The notes under the pieces are model-generated. The model had not been told where the DNA came from. It searched no databases and saw only the letters and a list, made by a program, of their open reading frames with translations. Position numbers and translations under genes: made by a program. Below, in pieces: positions 41,392 to 49,052 of a DNA stretch of 64,000 nt; position 1 is the first letter of the stretch; each line of letters starts with the position of its first letter. The stretch covers positions 310,001 to 374,000 of the forward strand of contig NZ_KQ948152.1 in assembly GCF_001513955.1 (NCBI RefSeq), read 5' to 3'. This DNA is from Streptomyces pseudovenezuelae. GTDB taxonomy: Bacteria > Actinomycetota > Actinomycetes > Streptomycetales > Streptomycetaceae.

Positions 41392-41838
41392 ATGGACTGG
41401 ACCCGATACCGCTTCCGCAGCCTGTGGTCCCTGCCCGCGAAGCCCGCGGTGGTCTACGACGCGCTGGAGCGGGCCGAGGACTATCCGCGCTGGTGGCCCC
41501 AGGTGCGCGAGGTGCGACGGCTCGACGACACCACCGGGGTGATCACGATCCGCGCCGTGCTGCCGTACGACCTGGTCTTCACCGCGCACGAGGTGCGGCG
41601 CGACCCGGCGGCCGGGGTGCTGGAGATCGCGATGGACGGTGATCTCGACGGCTGGGCGCGCTGGACGATCACCGCGGACGGCGACGGCAGCCTCGCCCGC
41701 TACGACCAGTTCACCGAGGTGAACAAACCGCTGCTGAGGCGCTTCGCGGTGCCCGGACGGCCGGTCTTCCTGGCCAACCACCGGCTGATGATGCGCGCCG
41801 GACGGCGGGGGCTGGCCGCCTACTTGGAAGCGGTTTGA
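41392..41838 (+). CDS. SRPBCC-family (START-fold) protein
   Basis: A 148-residue protein of the polyketide-cyclase/dehydrase fold: RYRFRSLWSLPAKPAVVYDALERAEDYPRWWPQVREVRRLDD, then LPYDLVFTAHEVRRDPAAGVLEIAMDGDLDGWARWTITADGDGSLARYDQFTEVNKPLLRRF. The W-x-x-Y-P-x-W-W block is typical. A ligand-binding cavity is expected, ligand unknown. CAGACT (41380-41385) six bases before ATG suggests a leaderless mRNA. The adjacent tRNA promoter overlaps its stop. Confidence 0.88.
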   Translation: MDWTRYRFRSLWSLPAKPAVVYDALERAEDYPRWWPQVREVRRLDDTTGVITIRAVLPYDLVFTAHEVRRDPAAGVLEIAMDGDLDGWARWTITADGDGSLARYDQFTEVNKPLLRRFAVPGRPVFLANHRLMMRAGRRGLAAYLEAV

Positions 41839-41864
41839 AGGAAACCCGCGGGGACCTGTATTGT
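41835..41864 (+). promoter_or_regulatory. Promoter of tRNA-Val copy 2
   Basis: TTGAAG (41835-41840) and TATTGT (41859-41864), spacer 18 bases; the -35 box overlaps the stop codon of the SRPBCC gene. Predicted start about 41871, seven bases before the tRNA. Confidence 0.65.
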
Positions 41865-41877
41865 TCAGTGCGTTCCC

Positions 41878-41949
41878 GGGCGATTAGCTCAGTGGGAGAG
41901 CGCTTCGTTCACACCGAAGAGGTCACTGGTTCGAACCCAGTATCGCCCA
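41878..41949 (+). tRNA. tRNA-Val (CAC), copy 2
   Basis: All 72 bases equal copy 1 at 31838, anticodon CAC; identity extends to 81 bases (41875-41955). Followed by a U-tract terminator. Confidence 0.95.
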
Positions 41950-41960
41950 CCCGGAAAAGA

Positions 41961-41990
41961 AACCGGTCTGCACACGCAGGCCGGTTTTTT
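41961..41990 (+). terminator. Intrinsic terminator with U-tract
   Basis: AACCGGTCTGC (41961-41971) pairs with GCAGGCCGGTT (41976-41986, one G-U) around ACAC and runs into six T. One of the few classical rho-independent sites here. Confidence 0.9.
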
Positions 41991-42024
41991 GTGTGCCCCC
42001 AACCCCGTCGCGCCGCACGCTCCG

Positions 42025-42750
42025 TCACGCCGCCGCTGGCAGATCCGGCCGCAGCGGCCACGCCGGGTCCACCGACTCCTCCGAGCCGCTGCGCGCGAAC
42101 CAGGCCTGCAGACCCCGCGCCTGGGCCGCGTGCCACACCGCCTGGAGGCTGTGCAGCTCGGGCGGTTCCAGCCGCTCCAGCCGGGCGGCGAAACGGCGCC
42201 CGACCGCCCGTACGACATCCAGCGCGGCCTGCGCGTCGGCCGCCGCGTCGTGCGCGCCGTCCAGCGCGACGCCGTAGTGCTCGCACAGGTCGGTGAGGGT
42301 GCGGCGGCCCTTGCGGTAGCGGTCCAGGTGCTTGTCGAGGACCCGTGGATCCAGCACCAGCAGCGGTGAGGAATCCAGCCAGCGGTCCAGCGACGAGGCG
42401 CGATGGCGGCGCAACTCCCGGTCCAGGATGGTCAGATCGAACGGAGCGTTCATCACGACCAGCGGACGGTTCGCCACCGCCTGCTCCGCCAGCGTCTCGG
42501 CTATCTCGAACATCACCGGCGCCGGCCAGCGGCCGTTGCACTGGAGATGCTCGTCCGTCAGCCCGTGCACCGCCGTCGCCCCGGCGGGCACCGGCACACC
42601 CGGATTGACCAGCCACCGGCTCACCCGCGGCCGGGTCCCCGCCGCGTCCTGGACGACGACGGCGGCCGACACGATCCGGTCGGTCTCCACGTCCACGCCG
42701 GTGGTCTCGGTGTCGAAAGCGGCCAGGGGCCCTTCGTACCAGCACGTCAT
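42025..42750 (-). CDS. DnaQ-like 3'-5' exonuclease (DEDDh)
   Basis: A 241-residue exonuclease of the DnaQ superfamily. ExoI motif AAFDTETTGVDVETDRIVSAAVV, ExoII MNAPFDLTILDREL, and ExoIII HDAAADAQAALDVV are all intact (DEDDh residues). The C-terminal about 60 residues after RRFAARLERLEPPELHSLQAVWHAAQARGLQAWFARSG are outside the core. It is a free-standing proofreading or DNA-degrading enzyme, not the polymerase-associated subunit proven. ATG 42750 has GAGGGG ten bases before it. Divergent from the DUF4365 gene. Confidence 0.92.
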   Translation of the reverse strand: MTCWYEGPLAAFDTETTGVDVETDRIVSAAVVVQDAAGTRPRVSRWLVNPGVPVPAGATAVHGLTDEHLQCNGRWPAPVMFEIAETLAEQAVANRPLVVMNAPFDLTILDRELRRHRASSLDRWLDSSPLLVLDPRVLDKHLDRYRKGRRTLTDLCEHYGVALDGAHDAAADAQAALDVVRAVGRRFAARLERLEPPELHSLQAVWHAAQARGLQAWFARSGSEESVDPAWPLRPDLPAAA

Positions 42751-42941
42751 AGCAACACAACCCCTCGTTCACCCACGGCAGCTGACGCACCGTCTTCTGC
42801 CTGTTTGGTGATACCCGGGCTGTTTGCGCCGTACGCCGGAAGGACACAACAGGAGTGCGGGTCTTTGCAGTTCAGCGGCCCGGCGTGGGATTCCTGTGGC
42901 CCTTGTGAGGGCATGGCACTTGGCTTGGAAGGCTGTTGGTC

Positions 42942-43508
42942 ATGGCGATAGCGCAGCCCGAGCGGGGCGGGCTGCTGCCCGAACGTACGGGCCCCCTTCG
43001 CGGCACGCTCGCCACCACCGCCTGCATGGAGACACTGCAGGTGGGCTATCTGCACGCCGTCGCGGCGGCGGCCGGCTGTTCGCTGTCGCAGCCCTTTCCG
43101 GACAACGGCATCGACTGGCACGTCAGTCACGGCGCGCCCGGACACACGGTGGACGACGAGGTCACCATCAAGGTGCAGCTCAAGTGCACCTACCAGGTGG
43201 CCCCGAACCCGCCCGGCCGCTTCTTCTCCTTCACGCTCGACAACGACCACTTGCGCAAACTCGCCCGCACCCCGGTCTCGGTGCACAAGATCCTGGTGGT
43301 CATGCTCGTGCCGAGAGCCCAGGACGACTGGCTGCGCGCCGGCCACGACCGCCTCGACCTCCGGCACTGCTGCTACTGGGTCAACCTGGCCGGCCACCCC
43401 GTCACCGGCCGGACCCGGACCACCGTGCGGATCCCCACCAACCGCATCTTCGACGACCGGGCGCTGTGCGAGATCATGACGCGGGTCGGGACGGGAGGCA
43501 GACCATGA
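42942..43508 (+). CDS. DUF4365 domain protein, nuclease-like
   Basis: A 188-residue protein. The core FPDNGIDWHVSHGAPGHTVDDEVTIKVQLKCTY fits DUF4365: Asp58 of GID and Gln79-Leu80-Lys81 resemble the D...(E/Q)xK of PD-(D/E)XK nucleases. A second block, FFSFTLDNDHLRKLA and VHKILVVMLVP, is also typical. This would place it among restriction-like or DNA-processing enzymes, but activity is untested. GGAAGG lies nine bases before ATG 42942. The stop overlaps the next gene (ATGA), so the pair acts as a unit. Confidence 0.75.
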   Translation: MAIAQPERGGLLPERTGPLRGTLATTACMETLQVGYLHAVAAAAGCSLSQPFPDNGIDWHVSHGAPGHTVDDEVTIKVQLKCTYQVAPNPPGRFFSFTLDNDHLRKLARTPVSVHKILVVMLVPRAQDDWLRAGHDRLDLRHCCYWVNLAGHPVTGRTRTTVRIPTNRIFDDRALCEIMTRVGTGGRP

Positions 43509-44743
43509 CCCACCGCCCGCTGGAGGAGCCACTGCGCGCGGTGCGCCCCCACCCGGAGGCGCACTGGGACCGTCCGCCGACCCCCGACGAGGTCGACCCC
43601 GCCGTCCTGAGCGCCCTGCTGCACCGGCACGGCTGGCAGCGGCGGGGCGGCGCCCCCGGTCGCTACGGCCGCTGGATCCCGCCGGGGCCGGGCGGCCGCG
43701 GAACCAGCCTGCTCGTGCCCGAGAGCCGCGCCTTCCCCGACAGCGACGACCTCCTCGGCGAGGCCCTCGTGGCCCTGTCCCGCAGCGGCACGCCCTCCGC
43801 GCGCGAGGTGCTCCTCGGCCTCGCCGTGCCCAGCGACGAGATCCGCTGGTGGCGCGACGTCCCGACCGGCCCCGCCGACGCCACGCCCTGGACCGTCGAG
43901 GAGCAGCTGCGCGCCGCCGCCCGCCAGACCCTGCTCGCCGGCGCGCTCGCCACCCGCGCGCGTGCCGGCTACTACGGCGCCCGTTACCGCCGTACGGCCG
44001 CCGCGTCCCTCGACACCGTCCTGGTCGGCTCCGCCGCGGGTGGCCGCAGGCTCACCGCCTTCGTGCCCGTCGACACCGGCCGCCCGCTCGCCGTCCGCCT
44101 CCACCAGGCGCTCTGCGCCACCCGCGAGGCCATCGACTACCAGCGGGCCACCGGCGGCATGGACGCCTTCGACGGCGCCGTGGAGGCCGGCGTCAGCAGG
44201 GAGCTCACCGAGGCGCTGATCGCCCTCGTGCGCGGTACGGAGGGCGCCCGGATAGCCGTCGAATGGGCACCCGCCGCCGGGGTCCCCGCCGGGTGCGCGG
44301 CGTCCTCGGAGGCCGTCGAGTTCTCACCAGGCGACCTGCCCGTGCTGCGCGAGGCCGGGGCCCGCTTCCTGCGCGAGGAGCCCTCCGTCGCGGTCCGACT
44401 CACCGGCACCGTGGTGCGGATGCGCAGGTCGGGACCGCGCGGCGACGGCTCGGTCCGGCTGCGGGTGATCGCCGGCGCCGAGATACCGCACGTCCGGCTG
44501 ACCCTGGACGAGGAGGCGTACCGGATCGCCGGGCACGCCCACCTCGTCGGGCTCCCGGTTCGGGTGCACGGCAGGCTGGAGAGCCGCGGCGGCTTCCGCA
44601 GGCTCACCGGGGCCACGGGTGTCGTGCCCGTGCAGGTCGACGAGGCCGAGCGGGACCGGCTGATGAAATCCCTCCAGGAGAATCTCGACTTCTTCGAGGA
44701 GGCCTGCGAAGGGTCGTACGAGGAGTCCCGCGAAGGGGACTGA
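43505..44743 (+). CDS. Unknown protein coupled to DUF4365 (C-terminal OB-like segment)
   Basis: A 412-residue protein without a recognised family. The first half is charged (PDEVDPAVLSALLHRHGWQRRGGAPGRYGRWIPPG...) and the central part alternates helices (EEQLRAAARQTLLAGALATRARAGYYGARY; RLHQALCATREAIDYQRATGGMDAFDGAVEAG). The C-terminal third has beta-strand alternation SVAVRLTGTVVRMRRSGPRGDGSVRLRVIAGAEIPHVRLTLDEEAYRIAGHAHLVGLPVRVHGRLESRGGFRRLTG, resembling an OB-fold or RNA-binding barrel. Translationally coupled to the nuclease-like gene and followed closely by thrS. Confidence 0.75.
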   Translation: MTHRPLEEPLRAVRPHPEAHWDRPPTPDEVDPAVLSALLHRHGWQRRGGAPGRYGRWIPPGPGGRGTSLLVPESRAFPDSDDLLGEALVALSRSGTPSAREVLLGLAVPSDEIRWWRDVPTGPADATPWTVEEQLRAAARQTLLAGALATRARAGYYGARYRRTAAASLDTVLVGSAAGGRRLTAFVPVDTGRPLAVRLHQALCATREAIDYQRATGGMDAFDGAVEAGVSRELTEALIALVRGTEGARIAVEWAPAAGVPAGCAASSEAVEFSPGDLPVLREAGARFLREEPSVAVRLTGTVVRMRRSGPRGDGSVRLRVIAGAEIPHVRLTLDEEAYRIAGHAHLVGLPVRVHGRLESRGGFRRLTGATGVVPVQVDEAERDRLMKSLQENLDFFEEACEGSYEESREGD

Positions 44744-44832
44744 TTTCGCGGAGGTGGGGGCCGGGTCGGTACGATCGCCTCTTGCGTGCGCTCCTGGTAT
44801 GGCGCCGCACCCCCTTCAGTCAGGAGAGACCG

Positions 44833-46809
44833 GTGTCAGACGTCCGTGTGATCATCCAACGCGATTCCGAGCGGGAAGAGCGCGTGGTGACGACGGGCAC
44901 TACGGCCGCCGAGCTCTTCGCCGGCGAGCGCTCGATCGTCGCCGCGCGCGTGGGAGGCGAGCTCAAGGACCTCGCGTACGTCCTGTCCGAGGGCGACGCC
45001 GTCGAGGGCGTCGAGATCTCCTCCGAGGACGGCCTCAACATCCTGCGCCACTCCACCGCGCACGTGATGGCGCAGGCCGTGCAGGAGCTGTTCCCCGAGG
45101 CCAAGCTGGGCATCGGCCCGCCGGTCAAGGACGGCTTCTACTACGACTTCGACGTCGAGAAGCCGTTCACGCCCGAGGATCTCAAGGCCATCGAGAAGAA
45201 GATGCAGGAGATCCAGAAGCGGGGCCAGAAGTTCTCCCGCCGCGTGGTGACCGACGAGGCGGCTCGTGAGGAGCTGGCGTCCGAGCCGTACAAGCTGGAA
45301 CTCATCGGCATCAAGGGCTCGGCCTCCTCGGACGACGGCGCGGACGTCGAGGTCGGCTCCGGCGAGCTGACGATCTACGACAACCTCGACGCCAAGACCG
45401 GCGACCTGTGCTGGAAGGACCTCTGCCGCGGTCCCCACCTGCCCTCCACCCGGAACATCCCGGCGTTCAAGCTGATGCGCAACGCGGCCGCCTACTGGCG
45501 CGGCAGCGAGAAGAACCCCATGCTCCAGCGCATCTACGGCACCGCGTGGCCGACCAAGGACGAGCTGAAGGCGCACCTCGACTTCCTCGCCGAGGCCGAG
45601 AAGCGCGACCACCGCAAGCTCGGCTCCGAGCTCGACCTCTTCTCCATCCCGGAGCAGATCGGCTCCGGCCTCGCCGTCTTCCACCCCAAGGGCGGCATCA
45701 TCCGCCGGGTGATGGAGGACTACTCGCGCCGCCGGCACGAGGAGGAGGGCTACGAGTTCGTCTACACCCCGCACGCGACGAAGGGGAAGCTCTTCGAGCA
45801 GTCCGGGCACCTGGACTGGTACGCCGACGGCATGTACCCGCCCATGCAGCTCGACGAGGGCGTGGACTACTACCTCAAGCCCATGAACTGCCCGATGCAC
45901 AACCTGATCTTCGACGCGCGCGGCCGCTCCTACCGCGAACTGCCGCTGCGCCTCTTCGAGTTCGGGACCGTGTACCGGTACGAGAAGTCGGGCGTCGTGC
46001 ACGGCCTCACGCGTGCGCGTGGCTTCACCCAGGACGACGCGCACATCTACTGCACCCGTGAGCAGATGTCGGAGGAGCTCGACAAGACGCTCACCTTCGT
46101 CCTCGGCCTGCTGCGCGACTACGGCCTGACCGACTTCTACCTGGAGCTGTCCACCAAGGACCCGGAGAAGTTCGTCGGCTCGGACGAGGTCTGGGAGGAG
46201 GCGACCGAGACCCTGCGCCAGGTCGCCGAGAAGCAGGGCCTGCCCCTCGTGCCCGACCCGGGCGGCGCCGCCTTCTACGGCCCGAAGATCTCCGTCCAGA
46301 CGAAGGACGCCATCGGCCGGACCTGGCAGATGTCCACGATCCAGCTGGACTTCAACCTGCCGGAGCGCTTCGAGCTGGAGTACACCTCGCCCGACGGCTC
46401 CAAGCAGCGCCCGGTCATGATCCACCGCGCCCTGTTCGGTTCCATCGAGCGGTTCTTCGCGGTGCTCCTGGAGCACTACGCGGGCGCCTTCCCGGCGTGG
46501 CTGGCCCCGGTCCAGGCGCTGGGCATCCCGATCGGCGACGCGCACGTCGAGTACCTGGAGAAGTTCGCGGCCGCGGCCAAGAAGCAGGGCCTGCGGGTCG
46601 AGGTCGACTCCTCGTCCGACCGCATGCAGAAGAAGATCCGCAACGCCCAGAAGCAGAAGGTGCCCTTCATGGTCATCGCGGGCGACGAGGACATGGCGGG
46701 CGGCTCAGTCTCCTTCCGCTACCGCGACGGCTCGCAGGAGAACGGCATCCCCTTCGACGAGGCCATCGCGAAGATCGCGAAGGTCGTGGAGGAGCGGGCG
46801 CAGGTCTGA
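44833..46809 (+). CDS. thrS: Threonyl-tRNA synthetase
   Basis: A 658-residue class II synthetase charging tRNA-Thr. It has an N-terminal TGS domain (VVTTGTTAAELFAGERSIVAARVGGELKDLAYVLSEGDAVEGV), an editing domain with the HxxxH metal/catalytic pair in HSTAHVMAQAVQELFPEA, and a catalytic core with CRGPHLPSTRNI, the zinc ligands in MNCPMHNLIF, GLTRARGFTQDDAHIYC and IHRALFGSIERFFAVL. The C-terminal anticodon-binding domain ends the protein. GTG 44833 is preceded by CAGGAGAG. Upstream is the unknown-function pair; no T-box is seen. Confidence 0.97.
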   Translation: MSDVRVIIQRDSEREERVVTTGTTAAELFAGERSIVAARVGGELKDLAYVLSEGDAVEGVEISSEDGLNILRHSTAHVMAQAVQELFPEAKLGIGPPVKDGFYYDFDVEKPFTPEDLKAIEKKMQEIQKRGQKFSRRVVTDEAAREELASEPYKLELIGIKGSASSDDGADVEVGSGELTIYDNLDAKTGDLCWKDLCRGPHLPSTRNIPAFKLMRNAAAYWRGSEKNPMLQRIYGTAWPTKDELKAHLDFLAEAEKRDHRKLGSELDLFSIPEQIGSGLAVFHPKGGIIRRVMEDYSRRRHEEEGYEFVYTPHATKGKLFEQSGHLDWYADGMYPPMQLDEGVDYYLKPMNCPMHNLIFDARGRSYRELPLRLFEFGTVYRYEKSGVVHGLTRARGFTQDDAHIYCTREQMSEELDKTLTFVLGLLRDYGLTDFYLELSTKDPEKFVGSDEVWEEATETLRQVAEKQGLPLVPDPGGAAFYGPKISVQTKDAIGRTWQMSTIQLDFNLPERFELEYTSPDGSKQRPVMIHRALFGSIERFFAVLLEHYAGAFPAWLAPVQALGIPIGDAHVEYLEKFAAAAKKQGLRVEVDSSSDRMQKKIRNAQKQKVPFMVIAGDEDMAGGSVSFRYRDGSQENGIPFDEAIAKIAKVVEERAQV

Positions 46810-46823
46810 TCTCCGTACGGCGG

Positions 46824-46854
46824 GGCCCTCGGGGAGTTCAGCTTCCCGGGGGCC
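46824..46854. terminator. Bidirectional terminator between thrS and K+ channel
   Basis: GGCCCTCGGGGA (46824-46835) pairs with TTCCCGGGGGCC (46843-46854), 12 bp including two G-U pairs, loop of seven. It overlaps the last codons of the convergent channel gene. Confidence 0.7.
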
Positions 46855-48283
46855 TCTCGTCGTCCTCCCGGGAGAACACCTGGAGCAGCCAGGAGGCGAA
46901 GGTGCCGGTCACGGCGGCGAGCAGGGCCATCCCGATCATCATCACGCCGACCGCGATCAGCCGCCCCAGCGGGGTGACCGGGGTGACGTCGCCGTAGCCG
47001 ACGGTGGTCAGGGTGGCGCAGGCCCACCAGACGGCGTCGCCGAAGGTGGGCATGGTGGTACCGGGGGCGTCGCGTTCCTGCTGGTACACGGCGAGGGCGC
47101 CGGCGAAGCCCAGCAGAAGGGTCGACAGACCGGAGTACGCGATCACGCGCGCGTGCAGGGCGAGCCGGGGTTCGCCGCGGCGCCGCAGCACGGCCTCGTA
47201 CACCTTCACCACCCTGAGCGGCCGCAGCAGCGGCAGGAGCAGGACCACGGTGTCCAGCACATGCTTCCGCACGAAGCGGTGACGCTGCCCGCTGAGGCGC
47301 CAGCGCACCGCGTAGTCCACGGCGAAGAGCGCCCATGCGGCCAGCGTCACCGCCAGACAGAGGTCGAGCACGGCCTGCGGGAGGCCGGGGGCCAGGACCC
47401 GGAGCGCGTACGAGGCGAGGAAGGCCATGGAGGCGACGGCGAGAGGGATCTCGGTGTGCTGCTCCCAGTGGGCCTGGCGGTGGGCCATGCCGACGGGGTC
47501 GGGACGACCGCCGCTGCCGGGTCGGCGGTGGGCCGGGCGGTGGGTCCGGGGGGTGCCCGTGCCGTGAGACCGGGAGGCGTCCGCGCCGGGGGCTCGGCGG
47601 TGGGCGGCGGCGCGTGGCGGGCGGCCGGGTGTGCTGTGGGGCCGGTGGTCTGCGGTGTTGTGGATGTCGGGTTCGTGGGTGGCGTGGGGGTCGTGCGTGG
47701 CGCGAGTGGCATGGGGGTCGCGCCTGGCGCGGATGGCGTGTGGGTCCTGGGCCTCGTCGTCTGCCGCGCCGCGGCCTTCGGGCTCGCCTGTGCGGTCGAG
47801 ATCGGGAGCGTGGTCACTGGAGGGCTTCCGCGCGTCGGGGTCCTGAGGGTCGTGAGGCCGGCGCGCGTCCGTGCCGTTGGTGCCGTGGCGGTCGCTGTCG
47901 GGGCGTGTGCGGTTGTCGTCGGTGCCGTGCCGGTCGTCGCCGGGGCGTGCGTCTGTGTCGTCGGGCCCGTGCTCGTGGTCGCCGGGGCTCGTGTGGTTGT
48001 CGCTGGTCTCGTGCCCGTTGTCGTCGGCCTCGTGCTCGTTCTCGCCGGGGTGTGTGCGGTTGTCGTTGGTCTCGTGCCGGTCGTCATCGGGGCGTGAGCG
48101 CTTGCCGTCGGGCCCGTGGTCGTTCTCGCCGGGGTTCGTGTGGTTGTCGTCGGTCTCGTGCCCGTTGTCATCGGGGCGTGCGTCCGTGTCGTCGGGCCCG
48201 TGCCCGTCGTCGCCGGGCCGCGTGCCGCTGTCGTCGGCCCCGCGCTCTTCGCCGCCGGGGCGCGTGCCGCTGTCGTCGTCCAC
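46838..48283 (-). CDS. Potassium channel with heptapeptide-repeat N-terminus
   Basis: A 481-residue ion channel. The pore carries the K+ selectivity signature TLTTVGYGD, preceded by FGDAVWWACA and flanked by transmembrane helices, in all about six segments in the last 215 residues. The first about 150 residues are degenerate seven-residue repeats, such as DDNGHET, DDNHTNP, GENDHGP, SDNHTSP, rich in Asp, Asn, His, Pro, followed by further DPHAT repeats and a basic Pro-rich stretch. The GTG at 48283 has no ribosome binding site. An internal ATG at 47488 would give a channel-only protein of 216 residues. Which is used is open. Confidence 0.8.
   Translation of the reverse strand: MDDDSGTRPGGEERGADDSGTRPGDDGHGPDDTDARPDDNGHETDDNHTNPGENDHGPDGKRSRPDDDRHETNDNRTHPGENEHEADDNGHETSDNHTSPGDHEHGPDDTDARPGDDRHGTDDNRTRPDSDRHGTNGTDARRPHDPQDPDARKPSSDHAPDLDRTGEPEGRGAADDEAQDPHAIRARRDPHATRATHDPHATHEPDIHNTADHRPHSTPGRPPRAAAHRRAPGADASRSHGTGTPRTHRPAHRRPGSGGRPDPVGMAHRQAHWEQHTEIPLAVASMAFLASYALRVLAPGLPQAVLDLCLAVTLAAWALFAVDYAVRWRLSGQRHRFVRKHVLDTVVLLLPLLRPLRVVKVYEAVLRRRGEPRLALHARVIAYSGLSTLLLGFAGALAVYQQERDAPGTTMPTFGDAVWWACATLTTVGYGDVTPVTPLGRLIAVGVMMIGMALLAAVTGTFASWLLQVFSREDDERPPGS
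47830..48280 (-). repeat. 21-bp-period repeat array encoding heptapeptides
   Basis: About twenty imperfect units with a 21-base period in the reading frame of the channel gene; at DNA level gacgacaac/ggcgagaac-type units are interspersed with cacgag and cacggg. Period and frame are kept throughout, which argues that it is translated. Confidence 0.8.
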
Positions 48284-48362
48284 TTGCCCAGCTTGGCCCG
48301 GGCTGCTTTTCGCACAACCCCGCCGACACGGCGCGAACGGGCGAAGTCATATGCTGCTTTGC

Positions 48363-48911
48363 ATGACGAGTGAGCCGGAGCAGCAGTTGGGAGTGGGGAC
48401 GCAGGACGCGTTCCAGCGTCTGTGGACACCCCACCGGATGGCCTACATCCAGGGCGAGAACAAGCCGACCGGCCCGGGTGCCGACGACGGCTGCCCCTTC
48501 TGCTCGATTCCGGCCAAGTCGGACGAGGACGGTCTGGTCGTCCGGCGCGGCCGGCTGGTGTACGCGGTGCTCAACCTCTACCCCTACACCGGCGGCCATC
48601 TCATGGTCGTGCCCTACCGTCACGTGGCCGACTACACCGAGCTGACCGAGCCGGAGACCGCTGAGCTGGCGGCGCTGACCAAGCAGGCGATGACGGCCCT
48701 GCGGACGGCCTCCGGGGCGCACGGCTTCAACATCGGCATGAACCAGGGGACGGTCGCCGGCGCCGGTATCGCCGCCCATCTCCACCAGCACATCGTCCCG
48801 CGCTGGGGCGGCGACACGAACTTCATGCCGGTCGTCGGCCACACGAAGGTGCTGCCGCAGCTGCTGGGCGACACCCGCAAGATGCTGTCGGAGGCGTGGC
48901 CGACGGTCTGA
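48363..48911 (+). CDS. HIT-family nucleotide hydrolase/phosphorylase
   Basis: A 182-residue protein with CPFCSIPA near residue 45 and the catalytic histidine triad AAHLHQHIVPRWGGD. It is the orthologue by context of mycobacterial Rv2613c, an Ap4A phosphorylase encoded in front of the phosphatidylinositol genes. TATGCT (48350-48355) ends seven bases before ATG 48363, so leaderless transcription is likely. It is divergent from the channel gene; the next genes on the same strand are pgsA and others, but two opposite-strand genes intervene. Confidence 0.93.
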   Translation: MTSEPEQQLGVGTQDAFQRLWTPHRMAYIQGENKPTGPGADDGCPFCSIPAKSDEDGLVVRRGRLVYAVLNLYPYTGGHLMVVPYRHVADYTELTEPETAELAALTKQAMTALRTASGAHGFNIGMNQGTVAGAGIAAHLHQHIVPRWGGDTNFMPVVGHTKVLPQLLGDTRKMLSEAWPTV

Positions 48912-48931
48912 ACTCGGCTGGGTCCGGCATC

Positions 48932-49002
48932 TCCAGCCCGTCCGGCGTTTGAGGACGAGGCCGTCCAGGCCGAAGGGGGTCTGGGGGCGCAGCCCCCAGG
49001 GA
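48932..49002 (+). repeat. Second dispersed Streptomyces repeat family
   Basis: Contains ccagcccgtccggcgtttga, ggacgaggccgtccaggccg and a hairpin CTGGGGGC/GCCCCCAG (48981-48999). I recognise this wording as a common intergenic element of streptomycetes; only this one copy is in the window. It lies between convergent genes and may terminate both. Confidence 0.75.
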
Positions 49003-49052
49003 ACCGGCACCCAGACCCACCCGCACGTCGACCCGGGCCGCCCGCCGGAGGC

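Noticed and set aside
31835..41955. Integrative element between the tRNA-Val copies
   Set aside because: No integrase or transfer genes; both tRNA copies are complete and the GC content is like the rest, so only a possible insertion is reported.
47830..48280. 21-bp repeat array as a CRISPR or minisatellite outside genes
   Set aside because: Units are degenerate, have no constant repeat-spacer pattern and stay in frame with the channel gene; no cas genes.
47871..48362. Upstream extension of the HIT gene frame by 164 codons
   Set aside because: It is the antisense of the heptapeptide repeat; a -10 box and HIT-family start point to 48363.
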